A model generated the notes under the pieces. It saw only the letters and a list, made by a program, of their open reading frames with translations. It had not been told where the DNA came from and did no database searches. This document shows positions 1-9,081 of a DNA stretch of 64,000 nt, in pieces; the stretch's first letter is position 1, and every line of letters begins with the position of its first letter. The stretch spans positions 2,833,001 through 2,897,000 of the forward strand of contig NZ_CP089979.1 in NCBI RefSeq assembly GCF_021389935.1, given 5' to 3'. Made by a program: the position numbers and the translations under genes. This stretch comes from Fulvivirga ligni (lineage in GTDB: Bacteria; Bacteroidota; Bacteroidia; Cytophagales; Cyclobacteriaceae).

Positions 1-555
1 GTCTTCTAGTTTATTTCTTTCAGTTTGAAGGTCTCTTCTTAGCTTCATCTGCTTCTCTAAAGCATTGCGCTTATAGTTCTCATATTCTTCATTTAGCCTA
101 TCATAGTCAGCGGTCTTCTTACGAGCTGTTTTGCTGTTGTCCTTATACTTGAAGATGATAAATGCCAGAGCTATCACTAACACTACTATTAAAGTATAGG
201 TGATGATTTTGAAGCTTTCCTTTTCAATGTCTATGCCTAACGCCTCAATATGCGTAGCCAGGTAATCTTTCCCTTCGATAGATGCATCTTTTTCTGCTAT
301 TGTGCTATTAAGTTTTGCTATTTCCTTTTGTTGGGTGCTAATTTGCGTTTTGGTTTCAGCAAATTTCTGTTTAGACACTGCGAGAGAGTCTTGTACGACC
401 TTCCAAAAGTCTCTTAACTCCGTTTGTTCAATAACCTTGTAGGTTTTGTATGTTCCAGAGTTTTCTTTTAGGTTCGCAAACTGATCATCAAGAGTTTGAG
501 CAGATACGCTATAGCCAACTAAGCAAAAAATTATGAATACTAGTTTTGATTTCAT
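1..555 (-). CDS. Coiled-coil single-span membrane protein (partial, 3' end outside window)
   Basis: The reading frame opens with ATG at 555 and stays open to base 1, giving 185 residues with no stop, so the C-terminus lies outside the window. A signal peptide of about 20 residues ends in VSAQ. It is followed by a Lys/Glu/Gln-rich coiled coil (about residues 45-100), a transmembrane helix (about 115-135, ending FIIFKYKD) and a second charged coiled coil. Such proteins are common in Bacteroidota and are sometimes annotated as tRNA (guanine-N1)-methyltransferase. Nothing here resembles an SPOUT methyltransferase, so I do not use that name. It is divergent from the pyrophosphatase across about 200 bp. 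Function unknown. Confidence 0.7.
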   Translation of the reverse strand, partial: MKSKLVFIIFCLVGYSVSAQTLDDQFANLKENSGTYKTYKVIEQTELRDFWKVVQDSLAVSKQKFAETKTQISTQQKEIAKLNSTIAEKDASIEGKDYLATHIEALGIDIEKESFKIITYTLIVVLVIALAFIIFKYKDNSKTARKKTADYDRLNEEYENYKRNALEKQMKLRRDLQTERNKLED

Positions 556-759
556 CAGTCAATATTGTTTGAGTAGTTATAATTGCAAAAGGGCACTAAA
601 CTAAGTAACAATTTCTATATAAAATAAAGTCTTTCAGCTCAAAAAATGTTTTTTCGTCAAAACACAATTTTTTTCGATGAAGCGGCAGATAAACATAATT
701 TAAAACATTTGAGTTGAACAATCAAAAATACACAGCGTTAGATTTTTAAATTTTAAATA

Positions 760-1413
760 ATGGCAAATATGTCCGATAGTTTTAAACCATATATGTCACA
801 CCCGTGGCATGGTATTCCTGCAGGTGTGCAGGCTCCTGAAGTAGTTAATGCGTTTATTGAGATGACGCCAGCTGATTCAGTAAAATATGAGATCGATAAG
901 TCTTCTGGGTTTCTTAAAGTAGACAGACCGCAGAAGTTTTCTAACATTGTTCCTGCTCTTTACGGCTTTGTTCCTCAAACCTATTGTGCAGAAGGTGTGG
1001 CTTCATTATGTATGGGTGCCACAGGTAAGAAGGATATAGTAGGTGATGGTGACCCTATTGATATCTGTGTTTTAACAGAAAGAAATATTATTCAAGGAAA
1101 TATATTAGTGCCAGCTATTCCTATCGGTGGTTTCAGAATGATCGATGGTGGAGAAGCTGATGATAAAATTATTGCCATCCTTAAGGGAGATGAGGTTTTT
1201 CAAGACTGGCATTCTTTAGAGGATTGTCCGGATTCCCTTATTAATCGTCTTAAGCACTACTTCTTAACTTACAAGCAAATGCCAGGTGAGGAAGCTCACA
1301 AGAAAACAGAAATTGCTGCTGTTTATGGTAAAGAAGAGGCTTACGAAGTAATTAAGGCAAGCCAAAGAGATTATGAGCTTCACTACAAATCTGATAAGGT
1401 AGCTTCTAAATAA
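760..1413 (+). CDS. ppa: Inorganic pyrophosphatase, family I
   Basis: This soluble cytoplasmic enzyme hydrolyses pyrophosphate to two phosphates and so pulls biosynthetic reactions forward. The family signature is clear: D96-G-D-P-I-D101 supplies metal-binding aspartates, preceded by YEIDKSSGFLKVDRP (about residues 43-57), which matches the substrate-binding strand of E. coli PPase. At 217 residues it is of the longer bacterial type. The ATG at 760 is used; an in-frame ATG three codons later is an equally possible start because no ribosome binding site separates them. It is followed after 28 bp by sodC on the same strand, though a functional link is not obvious. Confidence 0.95.
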   Translation: MANMSDSFKPYMSHPWHGIPAGVQAPEVVNAFIEMTPADSVKYEIDKSSGFLKVDRPQKFSNIVPALYGFVPQTYCAEGVASLCMGATGKKDIVGDGDPIDICVLTERNIIQGNILVPAIPIGGFRMIDGGEADDKIIAILKGDEVFQDWHSLEDCPDSLINRLKHYFLTYKQMPGEEAHKKTEIAAVYGKEEAYEVIKASQRDYELHYKSDKVASK

Positions 1414-1441
1414 TCAAATTTATAACCTAATACTGCCAACT

Positions 1442-2041
1442 ATGAAATTATCTAAACTAGCTATTGTTGTTATAGGATCAACTATAATGGTTTCTTGCGG
1501 TCCTTCAAATAAAGGTGAAGATGCTTCATCAAGTGATTCGACTGAAATGTCTTCAGGTGATAATAAACCTGAGGAAAAGGTGATGTTAGAGGCGAAAGCC
1601 ACCATTAATCCTGCCAGTGGAAGTAACATGCATGGAGAAATGACTTTTACTGATCTTGGTGAAGGTGATGTCACTTTTAAGCTTACTGTAGAAGGAGCAG
1701 AGCCAGGAACACATGCGGTTCACTTGCATCAAACGGGTGACTGTAGTGCAGAAGATGCTACCTCAGCTGGTGGTCATTGGAATCCCTCTGATGTTGAGCA
1801 TGGTAAAAGAGCTGTTGATATGAAGTTCCACGCTGGCGATATAGATAACATGGAAGTAGGAGCGGATGGTAAAGGCGAGTTGACAATGACTATATCTGGA
1901 TGGAGTATTGGAGGTGCCGATAGCACTAATATTATTGACCATGCTGTAATTATTCATGCCAAAGAAGATGACTTTGCAACACAGCCTTCAGGTGCTGCTG
2001 GTAAGAGAGTAGCATGTGGAGTTATTGAAAAAGCAGATTAG
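1442..2041 (+). CDS. sodC: Cu/Zn superoxide dismutase, lipoprotein
   Basis: It converts superoxide to oxygen and hydrogen peroxide outside the cytoplasm. A lipoprotein signal peptide ends in VSC with the lipidated Cys at residue 19, followed by a Ser/Asp/Glu-rich tether to about residue 46. Metal ligands are all visible: H94 and H96 (HAVHLH), bridging H112 (GGHWNP, where F is more usual than W), H120, H130 and D133 for zinc, and H172 (VIIHAKEDD) as the last copper ligand. C101 and C192 form the conserved disulfide, and the guiding Arg is in GKRVACG. The protein should be anchored in the periplasm or outer membrane. A strong hairpin follows at 2059-2103. Confidence 0.95.
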   Translation: MKLSKLAIVVIGSTIMVSCGPSNKGEDASSSDSTEMSSGDNKPEEKVMLEAKATINPASGSNMHGEMTFTDLGEGDVTFKLTVEGAEPGTHAVHLHQTGDCSAEDATSAGGHWNPSDVEHGKRAVDMKFHAGDIDNMEVGADGKGELTMTISGWSIGGADSTNIIDHAVIIHAKEDDFATQPSGAAGKRVACGVIEKAD

Positions 2042-2058
2042 TAGTCAACATTACTATA

Positions 2059-2103
2059 AAACGAAAAAGGGTATGCCATGATCTGGTATACCCTTTTTCG
2101 TTT
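2059..2103. terminator. Bidirectional terminator hairpin between sodC and the CDF gene
   Basis: An inverted repeat with about 20-bp arms (AAACGAAAAAGGGTATGCCA pairing with TGGTATACCCTTTTTCGTTT, one G:T) and a 5-base loop lies between convergent genes. A-rich and T-rich flanks make it a good intrinsic terminator in both directions. Confidence 0.85.
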
Positions 2104-2120
2104 CTAATAGATTCGATTAA

Positions 2121-3032
2121 TTAGTCTTTTTTAATATAATCATGGTTGGTTGGCTCTACATGAATCATTACCTCCAATATTTGAGGTAATTCTTTTTGAA
2201 TGGCATCTTTTACATCATGCGCTATAGTATGACCTTCGTGTACTGTAAGGTCAGATGTTACCCAAATATGTAGATCAGCATGATACATTACACCCATTTT
2301 CCGTAAGTAGCATTTTTCCACCTTATTTACCCCATCAATGTCTAGTGCTAGTGATTTAACCTGGCTTTGAAGTTCAGGTGCTAAAGATTCATCTAATAGC
2401 TCGCCGATAGCGGGCCTAATTATGAAATAGGCATTAATAACGATAAATACCGCCGCAAATAAAGCAGCGTAATCATCTGCGGTTTCGTAGCCTTTACCTC
2501 CAATAATGGCAATGGAAATTCCTATGAAGGCTGCTGCAGAGGTAATAGCATCACTTCTGTGATGGAAAGCGTCAGCTTTTACTGCTCCACTTTCTATCTC
2601 TAAACCAGTTTTTAATACAAATCTGTATAGTAGCTCCTTGCTAATGATTACTACTACAAGAATTACCAACGTATATGGTGCAGGAGTTTTATGAGGCTCC
2701 ATGATATGATATATACTATCTTTAGTAATTACGTATGCAGCAAAAAGCAGAGCCATAGCTATACCTACAGACACAAGAGCTTCGGCCTTACCATGACCAT
2801 AAGGATGGTTTTTATCTGGCGGCTTAGATGACCACCTCAGGCCTACCCACATCATGGTAGAGGTGAATACATCACTGGTAGATTCTATTGCGTCAGCAAC
2901 CAGTGCATATGAGTTGCCCAGAATACCTCCCAAGCCCTTAATAATAGCTAGCAAGCCACTAATTATGATGCCTACCAGGGTGGTTTTTAAGGCCTTTTTA
3001 GAAGATTCTTTATGATGGTCTATTTGCGTCAT
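2121..3032 (-). CDS. Cation diffusion facilitator (CDF) family metal efflux transporter
   Basis: A proton-coupled divalent metal exporter of the inner membrane. About six transmembrane helices (residues 15-210) are followed by a cytoplasmic C-terminal domain (about 215-303) with the ferredoxin-like fold of this family, containing the histidines MYHADLHIWV. The transport site is usually two pairs of ligands: in TM5 H157-xxx-D161 is present (HHRSD), whereas TM2 has E50-xxx-D54 (ADAIESTSD) where zinc members have His or Asp. The metal is therefore not predicted with certainty. It lies 8 bp after the aldo/keto reductase and is probably co-transcribed with it. Confidence 0.9.
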   Translation of the reverse strand: MTQIDHHKESSKKALKTTLVGIIISGLLAIIKGLGGILGNSYALVADAIESTSDVFTSTMMWVGLRWSSKPPDKNHPYGHGKAEALVSVGIAMALLFAAYVITKDSIYHIMEPHKTPAPYTLVILVVVIISKELLYRFVLKTGLEIESGAVKADAFHHRSDAITSAAAFIGISIAIIGGKGYETADDYAALFAAVFIVINAYFIIRPAIGELLDESLAPELQSQVKSLALDIDGVNKVEKCYLRKMGVMYHADLHIWVTSDLTVHEGHTIAHDVKDAIQKELPQILEVMIHVEPTNHDYIKKD

Positions 3033-3040
3033 TAAAAACT

Positions 3041-4054
3041 TTAAATCGAGTATTTATCAATAAGTTGAAGCTCTTCTTCTGTGAAGCCAGACTGATCAAG
3101 AGAAGCCACATTTTCTTTCAACTGCTCTGGAGAACTGGCTCCGATAAGTACAGATGCTACCTGCTTTCTGGTAAGAAGCCATGCAATAGCCATTTGAGAT
3201 AACTTTTGCCCCCTTTTGTGAGCTAATTCTGCTAAAGGCTTAATCTTGGAGAGATTGTTCTCAACAGCTTCTTTTTCTAAATATGTAAAGTTTTTAGCGG
3301 CTCTGGAATCTTTAGGTATTCCATCAAGATATTTATCTGTAAGTAATCCCTGTGCCAACGGTGAAAAGGCGATGCATCCCAGGTTGTTATCTTCCAGCGT
3401 GTCCAATAAATTAGATTCTACCCATCTATCTAAAATGGAATATCTGGCCTGGTGAATGATAAAAGGCACTTTCAGCTCCTTGAGAATTTTAGCAGCTTCT
3501 GCCGTTTGTGTATGTTCATAATTAGAAATACCCACGTAAAGCGCTTTGCCTTGTCTAACAATATCTGCTAAGGCAATCATGGTTTCTTCTAAAGGGGTGT
3601 CAGGATCTGGTCTGTGGTGATAGAAAAGATCTACATAATCCAGATTCATTCTTTTTAGACTCTGATCAAGACTTGAGATGAGGTATTTTCTGCTTCCAAG
3701 GTTGCCATACGGGCCTGGCCACATATCATAACCTGCTTTGGTAGAAATGAATAATTCATCACGGTATGATGAGAAGTCCTTTTTAAATATAGTGCCAAAG
3801 TTAGTTTCGGCAGAGCCGTAAGGAGGACCATAATTATTTGCAAGGTCAAAATGCGTTATGCCTAAATCGAAAGCTGTTTTAAGCATGTTTCGGCCGTTTT
3901 CTATGTTATCTACAAAGCCGAAGTTATGCCATAAGCCTAGTGAAATGGCAGGAAGTAATACGCCGCTCTTGCCACAGCGATTGTACTTCATGCTATTATA
4001 ACGGCTGTCTGAAGCTATGTATTCTTTGTTGTTAGTTTTGTCGTTGATTTGCAT
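3041..4054 (-). CDS. Aldo/keto reductase, YghZ/Gpr-like
   Basis: A cytoplasmic NADPH-dependent TIM-barrel carbonyl reductase. The sequence follows the E. coli YghZ (L-glyceraldehyde-3-phosphate reductase) subgroup closely: CGKSGVLLPAISLGLWHNFG, then HFDLANNYGPPYGSAE with the catalytic Asp and Tyr, ISTKAGYDMWPGPYG, and YVDLFYHHRPDPDTPLEET. The C-terminal ASSPEQLKENV stretch is the NADP 2'-phosphate-binding region. The N-terminus carries about 20 extra residues before MKYNRCGKSG, so an internal start at that Met is possible. It lies 7 bp after a conserved hypothetical gene and 8 bp before the CDF transporter. In YghZ the role is detoxification of reactive aldehydes; the substrate here is inferred only. 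Confidence 0.9.
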   Translation of the reverse strand: MQINDKTNNKEYIASDSRYNSMKYNRCGKSGVLLPAISLGLWHNFGFVDNIENGRNMLKTAFDLGITHFDLANNYGPPYGSAETNFGTIFKKDFSSYRDELFISTKAGYDMWPGPYGNLGSRKYLISSLDQSLKRMNLDYVDLFYHHRPDPDTPLEETMIALADIVRQGKALYVGISNYEHTQTAEAAKILKELKVPFIIHQARYSILDRWVESNLLDTLEDNNLGCIAFSPLAQGLLTDKYLDGIPKDSRAAKNFTYLEKEAVENNLSKIKPLAELAHKRGQKLSQMAIAWLLTRKQVASVLIGASSPEQLKENVASLDQSGFTEEELQLIDKYSI

Positions 4055-4061
4055 TTTATAG

Positions 4062-4553
4062 TTAGTCTATTGAGTCAATATCGTCATCAGTATCTACTCC
4101 AGGAGGATTAAAAAGCCCCCATTGGTCTTTGATGTAGTTCCACTGGTCAAAGTCCCTTATCCATTGGATGAAAAGCAACCTGTATTCTTCAATGGCATCT
4201 CTAATCAAATTGAGATATGCCGTTTGGGCAAAGCCTAAGTTTTCAAGCGCGCTACAATGTGCCTGCAGGTCTCTGGCAGCTTTTCTTATCAATGCCGCGT
4301 TTTCCATGCGGAGATCGTACAAGTCGGCCGCCTCGGCACCTGCTACTTTTACGGTTAGCTGGGCAGCGTCTTCAAGCATGTATTCTCTGTAGCTAGCCAG
4401 CATAAGATTTTCTTCCGGAATAAGGTCAGTGATCTGTTCTGTTAGGTTGTAAATCTCTCTGCCTTTTTGATAGATTGTTAATTCCTCCGGGTTTATACCA
4501 TGATCATCATCGTCATCGAACATCTGTAGGCTTAGTTGGTCCTTGATAGGCAA
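4062..4553 (-). CDS. Conserved hypothetical acidic protein
   Basis: I do not recognise a named family. The 163-residue product is cytoplasmic (no signal or membrane segment), predicted nearly all alpha-helical, and very acidic at both ends: a DDDDD stretch near residue 13 and DTDDDIDSID at the C-terminus. The central part (residues 30-140) has long amphipathic helices with aromatic-rich LLFIQWIRDFDQWNYIKDQW near the end. It is the first gene of a probable three-gene operon with the aldo/keto reductase (7 bp gap) and CDF transporter, so a role in their regulation or in metal or aldehyde stress is possible but unproven. Confidence 0.7.
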   Translation of the reverse strand: MPIKDQLSLQMFDDDDDHGINPEELTIYQKGREIYNLTEQITDLIPEENLMLASYREYMLEDAAQLTVKVAGAEAADLYDLRMENAALIRKAARDLQAHCSALENLGFAQTAYLNLIRDAIEEYRLLFIQWIRDFDQWNYIKDQWGLFNPPGVDTDDDIDSID

Positions 4554-4566
4554 AAATATAGTTTCG

Positions 4567-4579
4567 GCACCAAAGGTGC
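4567..4579. repeat. Small inverted repeat in divergent promoter region
   Basis: GCACC-AAA-GGTGC lies midway between the divergent starts at 4553 and 4625. It could be a regulator site or a weak hairpin; its short arms make this tentative. Confidence 0.3.
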
Positions 4580-4624
4580 TAACGAAGAGTAGGTTTTATA
4601 ATGAGGTGGACCTATCTTTAAACA

Positions 4625-5116
4625 ATGGTAACGGTAGAATATTTAGTAAATAAGCTGCAGCTTGAACCTCACCCGGAAGGTGGATATTTTAAAGAAACAT
4701 ATAGGGCGGATTTGAAATCTGATTTCAATGGCTTTGAAGGTGAGAGAAATGTGAGCACAGGGATATATTTTCTGTTAGAGCAGCTTGATTTTTCGGCTTT
4801 TCATAAGATACAATCTGATGAGATGTGGCATTTCTACGACGGGGATACTATGGAGGTGCACATGATTTTTGATGATGGAACTCATAAAGTGGTAAAGCTA
4901 GGCCGGGATTTGGAGAAAGGTGAGCTTTTACAGTTTGTAGTACCTGCCGGTGTATGGTTTGGATCTCGGGTAGCAAAAGGAGGTGATTTTAGTCTGGTGG
5001 GCTGTACTGTGGCTCCTGGTTTTGATTTTAAAGATTTTGAAATGCCGACCGCAGAAGTGTTGCTTGAGAGGTTTCCTAAGCAAAAAGGAATTATTGAGGA
5101 GATGACTAGAAAATGA
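4625..5116 (+). CDS. Cupin, DUF985 family
   Basis: A single-domain cupin of 163 residues. Hallmarks of the DUF985 family are the N-terminal LEPHPEGGYFKETYR, the STGIYFLLE strand, the SAFHKIQSDEMWHFYDGD motif with candidate metal-binding His/Glu, and VPAGVWFGSRV near the C-terminal cupin motif. The reaction is unknown for most members; structures show a beta-barrel resembling small-molecule isomerases or oxygenases. It is transcribed divergently from the minus-strand operon starting at 4553 and ends just before a hairpin terminator. Confidence 0.85.
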   Translation: MVTVEYLVNKLQLEPHPEGGYFKETYRADLKSDFNGFEGERNVSTGIYFLLEQLDFSAFHKIQSDEMWHFYDGDTMEVHMIFDDGTHKVVKLGRDLEKGELLQFVVPAGVWFGSRVAKGGDFSLVGCTVAPGFDFKDFEMPTAEVLLERFPKQKGIIEEMTRK

Positions 5117-5143
5117 AAAAGGTGAGTGGCTAAGTCACCTTTT
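5117..5143. terminator. Bidirectional terminator after the DUF985 gene
   Basis: Perfect 9-bp arms AAAAGGTGA and TCACCTTTT with a 9-base loop sit directly after the stop codon, between the cupin and the convergent alpha/beta hydrolase. T-rich on both sides. Confidence 0.7.
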
Positions 5144-5151
5144 GGCTGCGT

Positions 5152-5997
5152 TTAAGCTATTTGCATTTCTTCAATTTTAATGAAGTTGATCAATGACTTA
5201 TTAATGTTATCCATTTCGTTATAATATGAGGCATGAGCAGCGTTATCATAAACGATATATTCAGCACTTTCTAAAAGCTTAGTGGCCTGGTCTGCAGTAG
5301 CTTTAATAGGCACAGTTTGGTCTTTCTCGCCATGAATAACCAGGGCAGGAACGTTTATCTTTTGAATTTCTTCTCTAAAATCTGTTTCTCCCCAGGTATG
5401 AACTGAGGCAGTGGTGGCTTTCAATGAAGCTTTCAGAGCCATTTCTACCGTCCAGTCTATAACAGGTTGGCTCACTTCTAAACCTTGGTTTACACCATAA
5501 AACTCTGGAAAAAAGTCTTTGTAGAAGCTCTTGCTATCGTCTTCTATCTGTTCTATAATATGGTTGAGCGTTTTTTGAGGTACTCCTTCAGGGTTGCTTT
5601 CTGTTTTAAGCATGAATGGAGCAATAGAACTCAATAGTACGATTTTGCTCACTCGTTCTTCACCATAGTTGGTTAAATACCTTATTACTTCACCGCCTCC
5701 CATAGAGAAGCCTACTAAAATAACATCATGCAGGTCTAGAGAGGTAATTACTGCGTTCAGGTCGGCTGCCAGGGTATCATAATCATATCCTGTTTCAGGT
5801 TTGTCAGACATACCGAATCCTCTTCGGTCATAAGCAATGCATCGAAGATTATGCTGCTTGAGGGCGTCCATTTGGAATTTCCACATGTTCAGGTTAAGTG
5901 GCCATCCATGGATAAATACTACAGGCTGTCCTTTGCCTTGATCTTCATAGTAGAGGTTGACGTAGTCATCGTCAGTTTTTGATTTGATGTAATCCAT
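5152..5997 (-). CDS. Alpha/beta hydrolase, non-heme haloperoxidase/arylesterase type
   Basis: A cytoplasmic serine hydrolase of 281 residues. The oxyanion-hole motif HGWPLN (about residue 30), nucleophile elbow GFSMGG with S98, acid D226 (HGEKDQTVP) and H255 (NAAHASYY) give a full catalytic triad. The spacing and the IAYDRRGFGMSDKP stretch are typical of the bacterial non-heme chloroperoxidase/arylesterase subgroup, which are esterases that also support perhydrolysis. No signal peptide is present. The natural substrate cannot be read from sequence. It is monocistronic, with its promoter in the gap towards 6140. Confidence 0.9.
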   Translation of the reverse strand: MDYIKSKTDDDYVNLYYEDQGKGQPVVFIHGWPLNLNMWKFQMDALKQHNLRCIAYDRRGFGMSDKPETGYDYDTLAADLNAVITSLDLHDVILVGFSMGGGEVIRYLTNYGEERVSKIVLLSSIAPFMLKTESNPEGVPQKTLNHIIEQIEDDSKSFYKDFFPEFYGVNQGLEVSQPVIDWTVEMALKASLKATTASVHTWGETDFREEIQKINVPALVIHGEKDQTVPIKATADQATKLLESAEYIVYDNAAHASYYNEMDNINKSLINFIKIEEMQIA

Positions 5998-6139
5998 GTT
6001 TTTAGTTTAAGTTAAGTGTATGTTTAGAACCCTTAAAATATTTGGATTGTTCTGAGGTTCTCTTATAATTTAAAATTATGTAATGAATTTTGGTAATTCT
6101 TCGAAACATTATTTCTGAATTTCTGTAAAGAATAATGTT

Positions 6140-6541
6140 ATGATTCATATTTGGATGCCATTATTACTAGGGGCAATCTTATTTGCCATTAACCTGTATC
6201 TCTACATCAGGTGCAGGGAGCTAATGAGCAAAGGCAAGCGGACAGATGCCACTGTGAATGATTTCGTTTTTAAGAATGATCTTTATTATCCCATAGTTCA
6301 CTATACTACCGAGGATGATGAGATGTATTTGAAGAGGTTATCTGGCGGCACCAATCCTCCAAAGTATAAAAGAGGTGACAAGATTCCGATTATTTATCAA
6401 CCGCATGATCCTGAAAACTTTATAATTGATGATCCGGCCAGTACAGTGAGAATGTATACTATCGGCATGGTAGCCGGGTTAGCTCTCACAGTAGTTTGCG
6501 GCCTGGAATGGATCGGTTACATCAATGTCTTTCCTATTTAA
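6140..6541 (+). CDS. DUF3592-like membrane protein
   Basis: A 133-residue protein with two predicted transmembrane helices (about 5-25 and 105-128) bracketing a soluble beta-rich domain (about 35-100: GKRTDATVNDF, YYPIVHYTTEDD, KRGDKIPIIYQPHDPENFIID). This layout, with a conserved YxPxV strand and the KxGDxIxIxYxPxxP turn, is that of DUF3592 proteins. The function of the family is unknown. It stands about 100 bp ahead of the GapN-like gene on the same strand. Confidence 0.75.
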   Translation: MIHIWMPLLLGAILFAINLYLYIRCRELMSKGKRTDATVNDFVFKNDLYYPIVHYTTEDDEMYLKRLSGGTNPPKYKRGDKIPIIYQPHDPENFIIDDPASTVRMYTIGMVAGLALTVVCGLEWIGYINVFPI

Positions 6542-6647
6542 TTTCGATGAGATATTTTAAGTTCTTGGTGATTAAGTGAAAGAATATTGCCAATTTGGTT
6601 ATCAGTATTGGATGCGCATTTTATAACATTAAAAACCAACCCGCAAA

Positions 6648-8249
6648 ATGGAAATGACAACTGAAACAATTCCGGCGCAATTTCAAATTCAAAATCTATT
6701 ACATCAAAATACCTATTTGGTAAACGGTGAGCTAAAGCCATGGACAGGCAAAAGCACAGAAGTTTATTCCTCTATCCGAACAGAAAATGGAGAGGGTGTT
6801 TTAGCTCCCACCTTATTAGGTACAATTCCTTATATGACTGAGGATGGTGCTATTGAAGCTCTGGAGTCTGCCTGTGATGCTTATGGTAAAGGGCAAGGAG
6901 AATGGCCCACTATGAAGGTAACAGACCGTGTTCGCTGTATGGAGAAGTTCGTAGAGCAGATGAAACTGAAAAGAGATGAGGTGGTGAAATTATTGATGTG
7001 GGAGATCGGTAAAAGTCTGCCAGATTCAGAAAAGGAATTTGACCGTACCGTAGAGTACATTTATGACACCATAGAAGATTATAAGCAGCTGGATAGAGAC
7101 AGTGCCAAGTTTCACAAAAATCAAGGTGTTTATGCTCATATCAGACGGGGGCCATTAGGAGTGGTATTGTGCTTAGGGCCATATAATTACCCGCTCAATG
7201 AAACTTTTGCTTTGCTCATTCCTGCCATCATGATGGGCAATACGGCTATTTTCAAACCAGCAAAGCATGGAGTGCTTCTTATTTCACCATTATTAGAGGC
7301 TTTTAGGTCTAGCTTTCCCAAAGGTGTGGTGAATATAATTTATGGAAGAGGTAGAGAAGTGGCAGCCCCAATTATGAAAACAGGCAGAGTGGATGTGCTG
7401 GCATTAATCGGTAACAGTAAATCTGCTATCGCGCTTCAAGATCAGCATCCTCATAAGAATAGGTTAAGATTAGTCCTTGGCCTGGAGGCTAAAAACCCGG
7501 CCATTGTACTGCCTGATGCCGATCTGGATTTGGCTATAGATGAATGCATTGCAGGAACATTGTCTTTCAACGGACAGAGGTGTACCGCTCTTAAGATTGT
7601 ATATGTGCATGAAGATATAGTAGATGAGTTCAACGAAAGATTTTCCAAAAGAGTTGATGCATTAAAATTTGGTAATCCCTGGGATGATGGTGTGAAGCTT
7701 ACACCACTTCCTGAACCTGATAAACCAGCATATATTCAGCGACTTATAGACGATGCCACCGCTAAAGGAGCTCAAGTAATCAATAAGAAAGGAGGGGAGA
7801 CTACTGATAATTATATCTTTCCAGCAGTTTTATATCCAGTTTCTAAGGATATGAGGGTTTACGAAGAAGAACAGTTTGGACCAGTGGTGCCGGTACTGTC
7901 TTTCAAAACCATAGATGAACCGCTAAATGATATGGCAGACTCTAACTATGGGCAACAGGTCAGCTTGTTTGGTCATGATGTGAAAACCATCGGACCATTG
8001 ATAGATACCCTGGTAAACCTGGTATGTAGAGTGAACCTGAATAGTTCTTGTCAGAGAGGACCAGATGTTTATCCGTTTACTGGAAGGAAAGATTCAGCGG
8101 TTAGTACACTAAGTGTGCATGATGCTTTGAGATCATTCTCCATAAGAACTTTCGTGGCATCTAAGGATAATGACTATAATAATGAGCTTTTAAACAAGCT
8201 TATGGATAGTAAGGCTTCTAATTTTGTTAGTACAGATTACATTTTGTAA
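6648..8249 (+). CDS. gapN: NADP-dependent non-phosphorylating glyceraldehyde-3-phosphate dehydrogenase-like ALDH
   Basis: An aldehyde dehydrogenase of 533 residues. Motifs in order: [12 protein letters not shown] with oxyanion N180 (the PLNET extension is typical of GapN), FKPAKHG for cofactor binding, general base E280 (LGLEAKNP), nucleophile C312 ([10 protein letters not shown]) and the [12 protein letters not shown] stretch. GapN oxidises glyceraldehyde 3-phosphate directly to 3-phosphoglycerate with NADPH formation and no ATP. Substrate assignment rests on subgroup motifs; another aldehyde is possible. It starts at ATG 6648, with another Met two codons later, and ends at a strong terminator. 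Confidence 0.85.
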   Translation: MEMTTETIPAQFQIQNLLHQNTYLVNGELKPWTGKSTEVYSSIRTENGEGVLAPTLLGTIPYMTEDGAIEALESACDAYGKGQGEWPTMKVTDRVRCMEKFVEQMKLKRDEVVKLLMWEIGKSLPDSEKEFDRTVEYIYDTIEDYKQLDRDSAKFHKNQGVYAHIRRGPLGVVLCLGPYNYPLNETFALLIPAIMMGNTAIFKPAKHGVLLISPLLEAFRSSFPKGVVNIIYGRGREVAAPIMKTGRVDVLALIGNSKSAIALQDQHPHKNRLRLVLGLEAKNPAIVLPDADLDLAIDECIAGTLSFNGQRCTALKIVYVHEDIVDEFNERFSKRVDALKFGNPWDDGVKLTPLPEPDKPAYIQRLIDDATAKGAQVINKKGGETTDNYIFPAVLYPVSKDMRVYEEEQFGPVVPVLSFKTIDEPLNDMADSNYGQQVSLFGHDVKTIGPLIDTLVNLVCRVNLNSSCQRGPDVYPFTGRKDSAVSTLSVHDALRSFSIRTFVASKDNDYNNELLNKLMDSKASNFVSTDYIL

Positions 8250-8267
8250 CTGTAATATAAATAATTG

Positions 8268-8302
8268 GAAAAGCCCTTCAATTTCAAATTGAAGGGCTTT
8301 TC
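8268..8302. terminator. Terminator after the GapN-like gene
   Basis: A perfect 17-bp stem, GAAAAGCCCTTCAATTT against AAATTGAAGGGCTTTTC, with a single-base centre. It lies between convergent genes and should work in both directions. Confidence 0.88.
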
Positions 8303-8316
8303 TATTTGTCTATTTC

Positions 8317-8898
8317 TTAAACATCAATAGGTTCGTCTACTCGGGCTAGCACCAGTACTTTGCTGTTAGTGCTGATATGTTCATATGGCTGTTCATCCAA
8401 CCCTATCACTTTAAACATTTCCACCAAAAGTCCATTTCTCATAATCTTTAAATATATCTGGTTATTGTTTTCAATAACATGAACTACGGTAGGGCTAAGG
8501 TAATATGATCGATCAGTTTTATCACAGTTAGAAAGGTCTGACCAGATGAATTTGGAATTGGTCACCATTCTCCATTCCACAAATTGACAACAACCGGTTT
8601 CTGGATAGAAGTTTTTAGCCAACTGACGTATTCTTACCGTATCACTCTTATAATATGAACTGTCATCATTGCAGCTGATATAAACAGACCGGCTAGATAT
8701 GTGGCTGATATTTTTATTTACAAATTGCTTTACCTTACTCAGTTTTTCATAGTTCAGTGAGCTTGAAGATTCGCTGTCCGGAACTCTCGCTAATCCTGCA
8801 GAGTTATTGGAGGCTAAAAAGATCTCGTCTTCTGGAGCCTGACCATAGGTTACAAGGGCAGTGAGAAGAAATGTGGTTAGTATAATTATTGATTTCAT
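8317..8898 (-). CDS. Secreted hypothetical protein
   Basis: A 193-residue protein of unrecognised family. A signal peptide (MKSIIILTTFLLTALVTYGQ) is cleaved near residue 20. The mature part has a Ser-rich segment (SESSSS, about 42-47), four cysteines (SCNDD, the pair in TGCCQF and SNCDK) and an all-beta look, with aromatic strands in the second half (SYYLSPTVVHVIE, IYLKIMRNGLLVEMFKVIG). Probably a periplasmic or surface protein. Convergent with the GapN gene and divergent from the lipoprotein at 9082. Confidence 0.65.
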   Translation of the reverse strand: MKSIIILTTFLLTALVTYGQAPEDEIFLASNNSAGLARVPDSESSSSLNYEKLSKVKQFVNKNISHISSRSVYISCNDDSSYYKSDTVRIRQLAKNFYPETGCCQFVEWRMVTNSKFIWSDLSNCDKTDRSYYLSPTVVHVIENNNQIYLKIMRNGLLVEMFKVIGLDEQPYEHISTNSKVLVLARVDEPIDV

Positions 8899-9081
8899 GG
8901 TGTTCTGATGTTGGTCAATAATTAAAATTCAAATTTTTTGCCAGCCGCCTGAAGGCTTAAAAACGCCGTTTTAGAGGTTTAAAGTGTGAATCAAAATCCA
9001 CAAAAGTTAATTTTTTGAGTATTTAAGGCCTTTTCCAACTTTTGGTGACAAAGTGGAGTCATATCTATAAATACCAAAGCC

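Noticed and set aside
739-746. TAGATTTT as -7 box of the pyrophosphatase gene
   Set aside because: The last base differs from the consensus and the spacing to the nearest TTG is 22; too weak to list.
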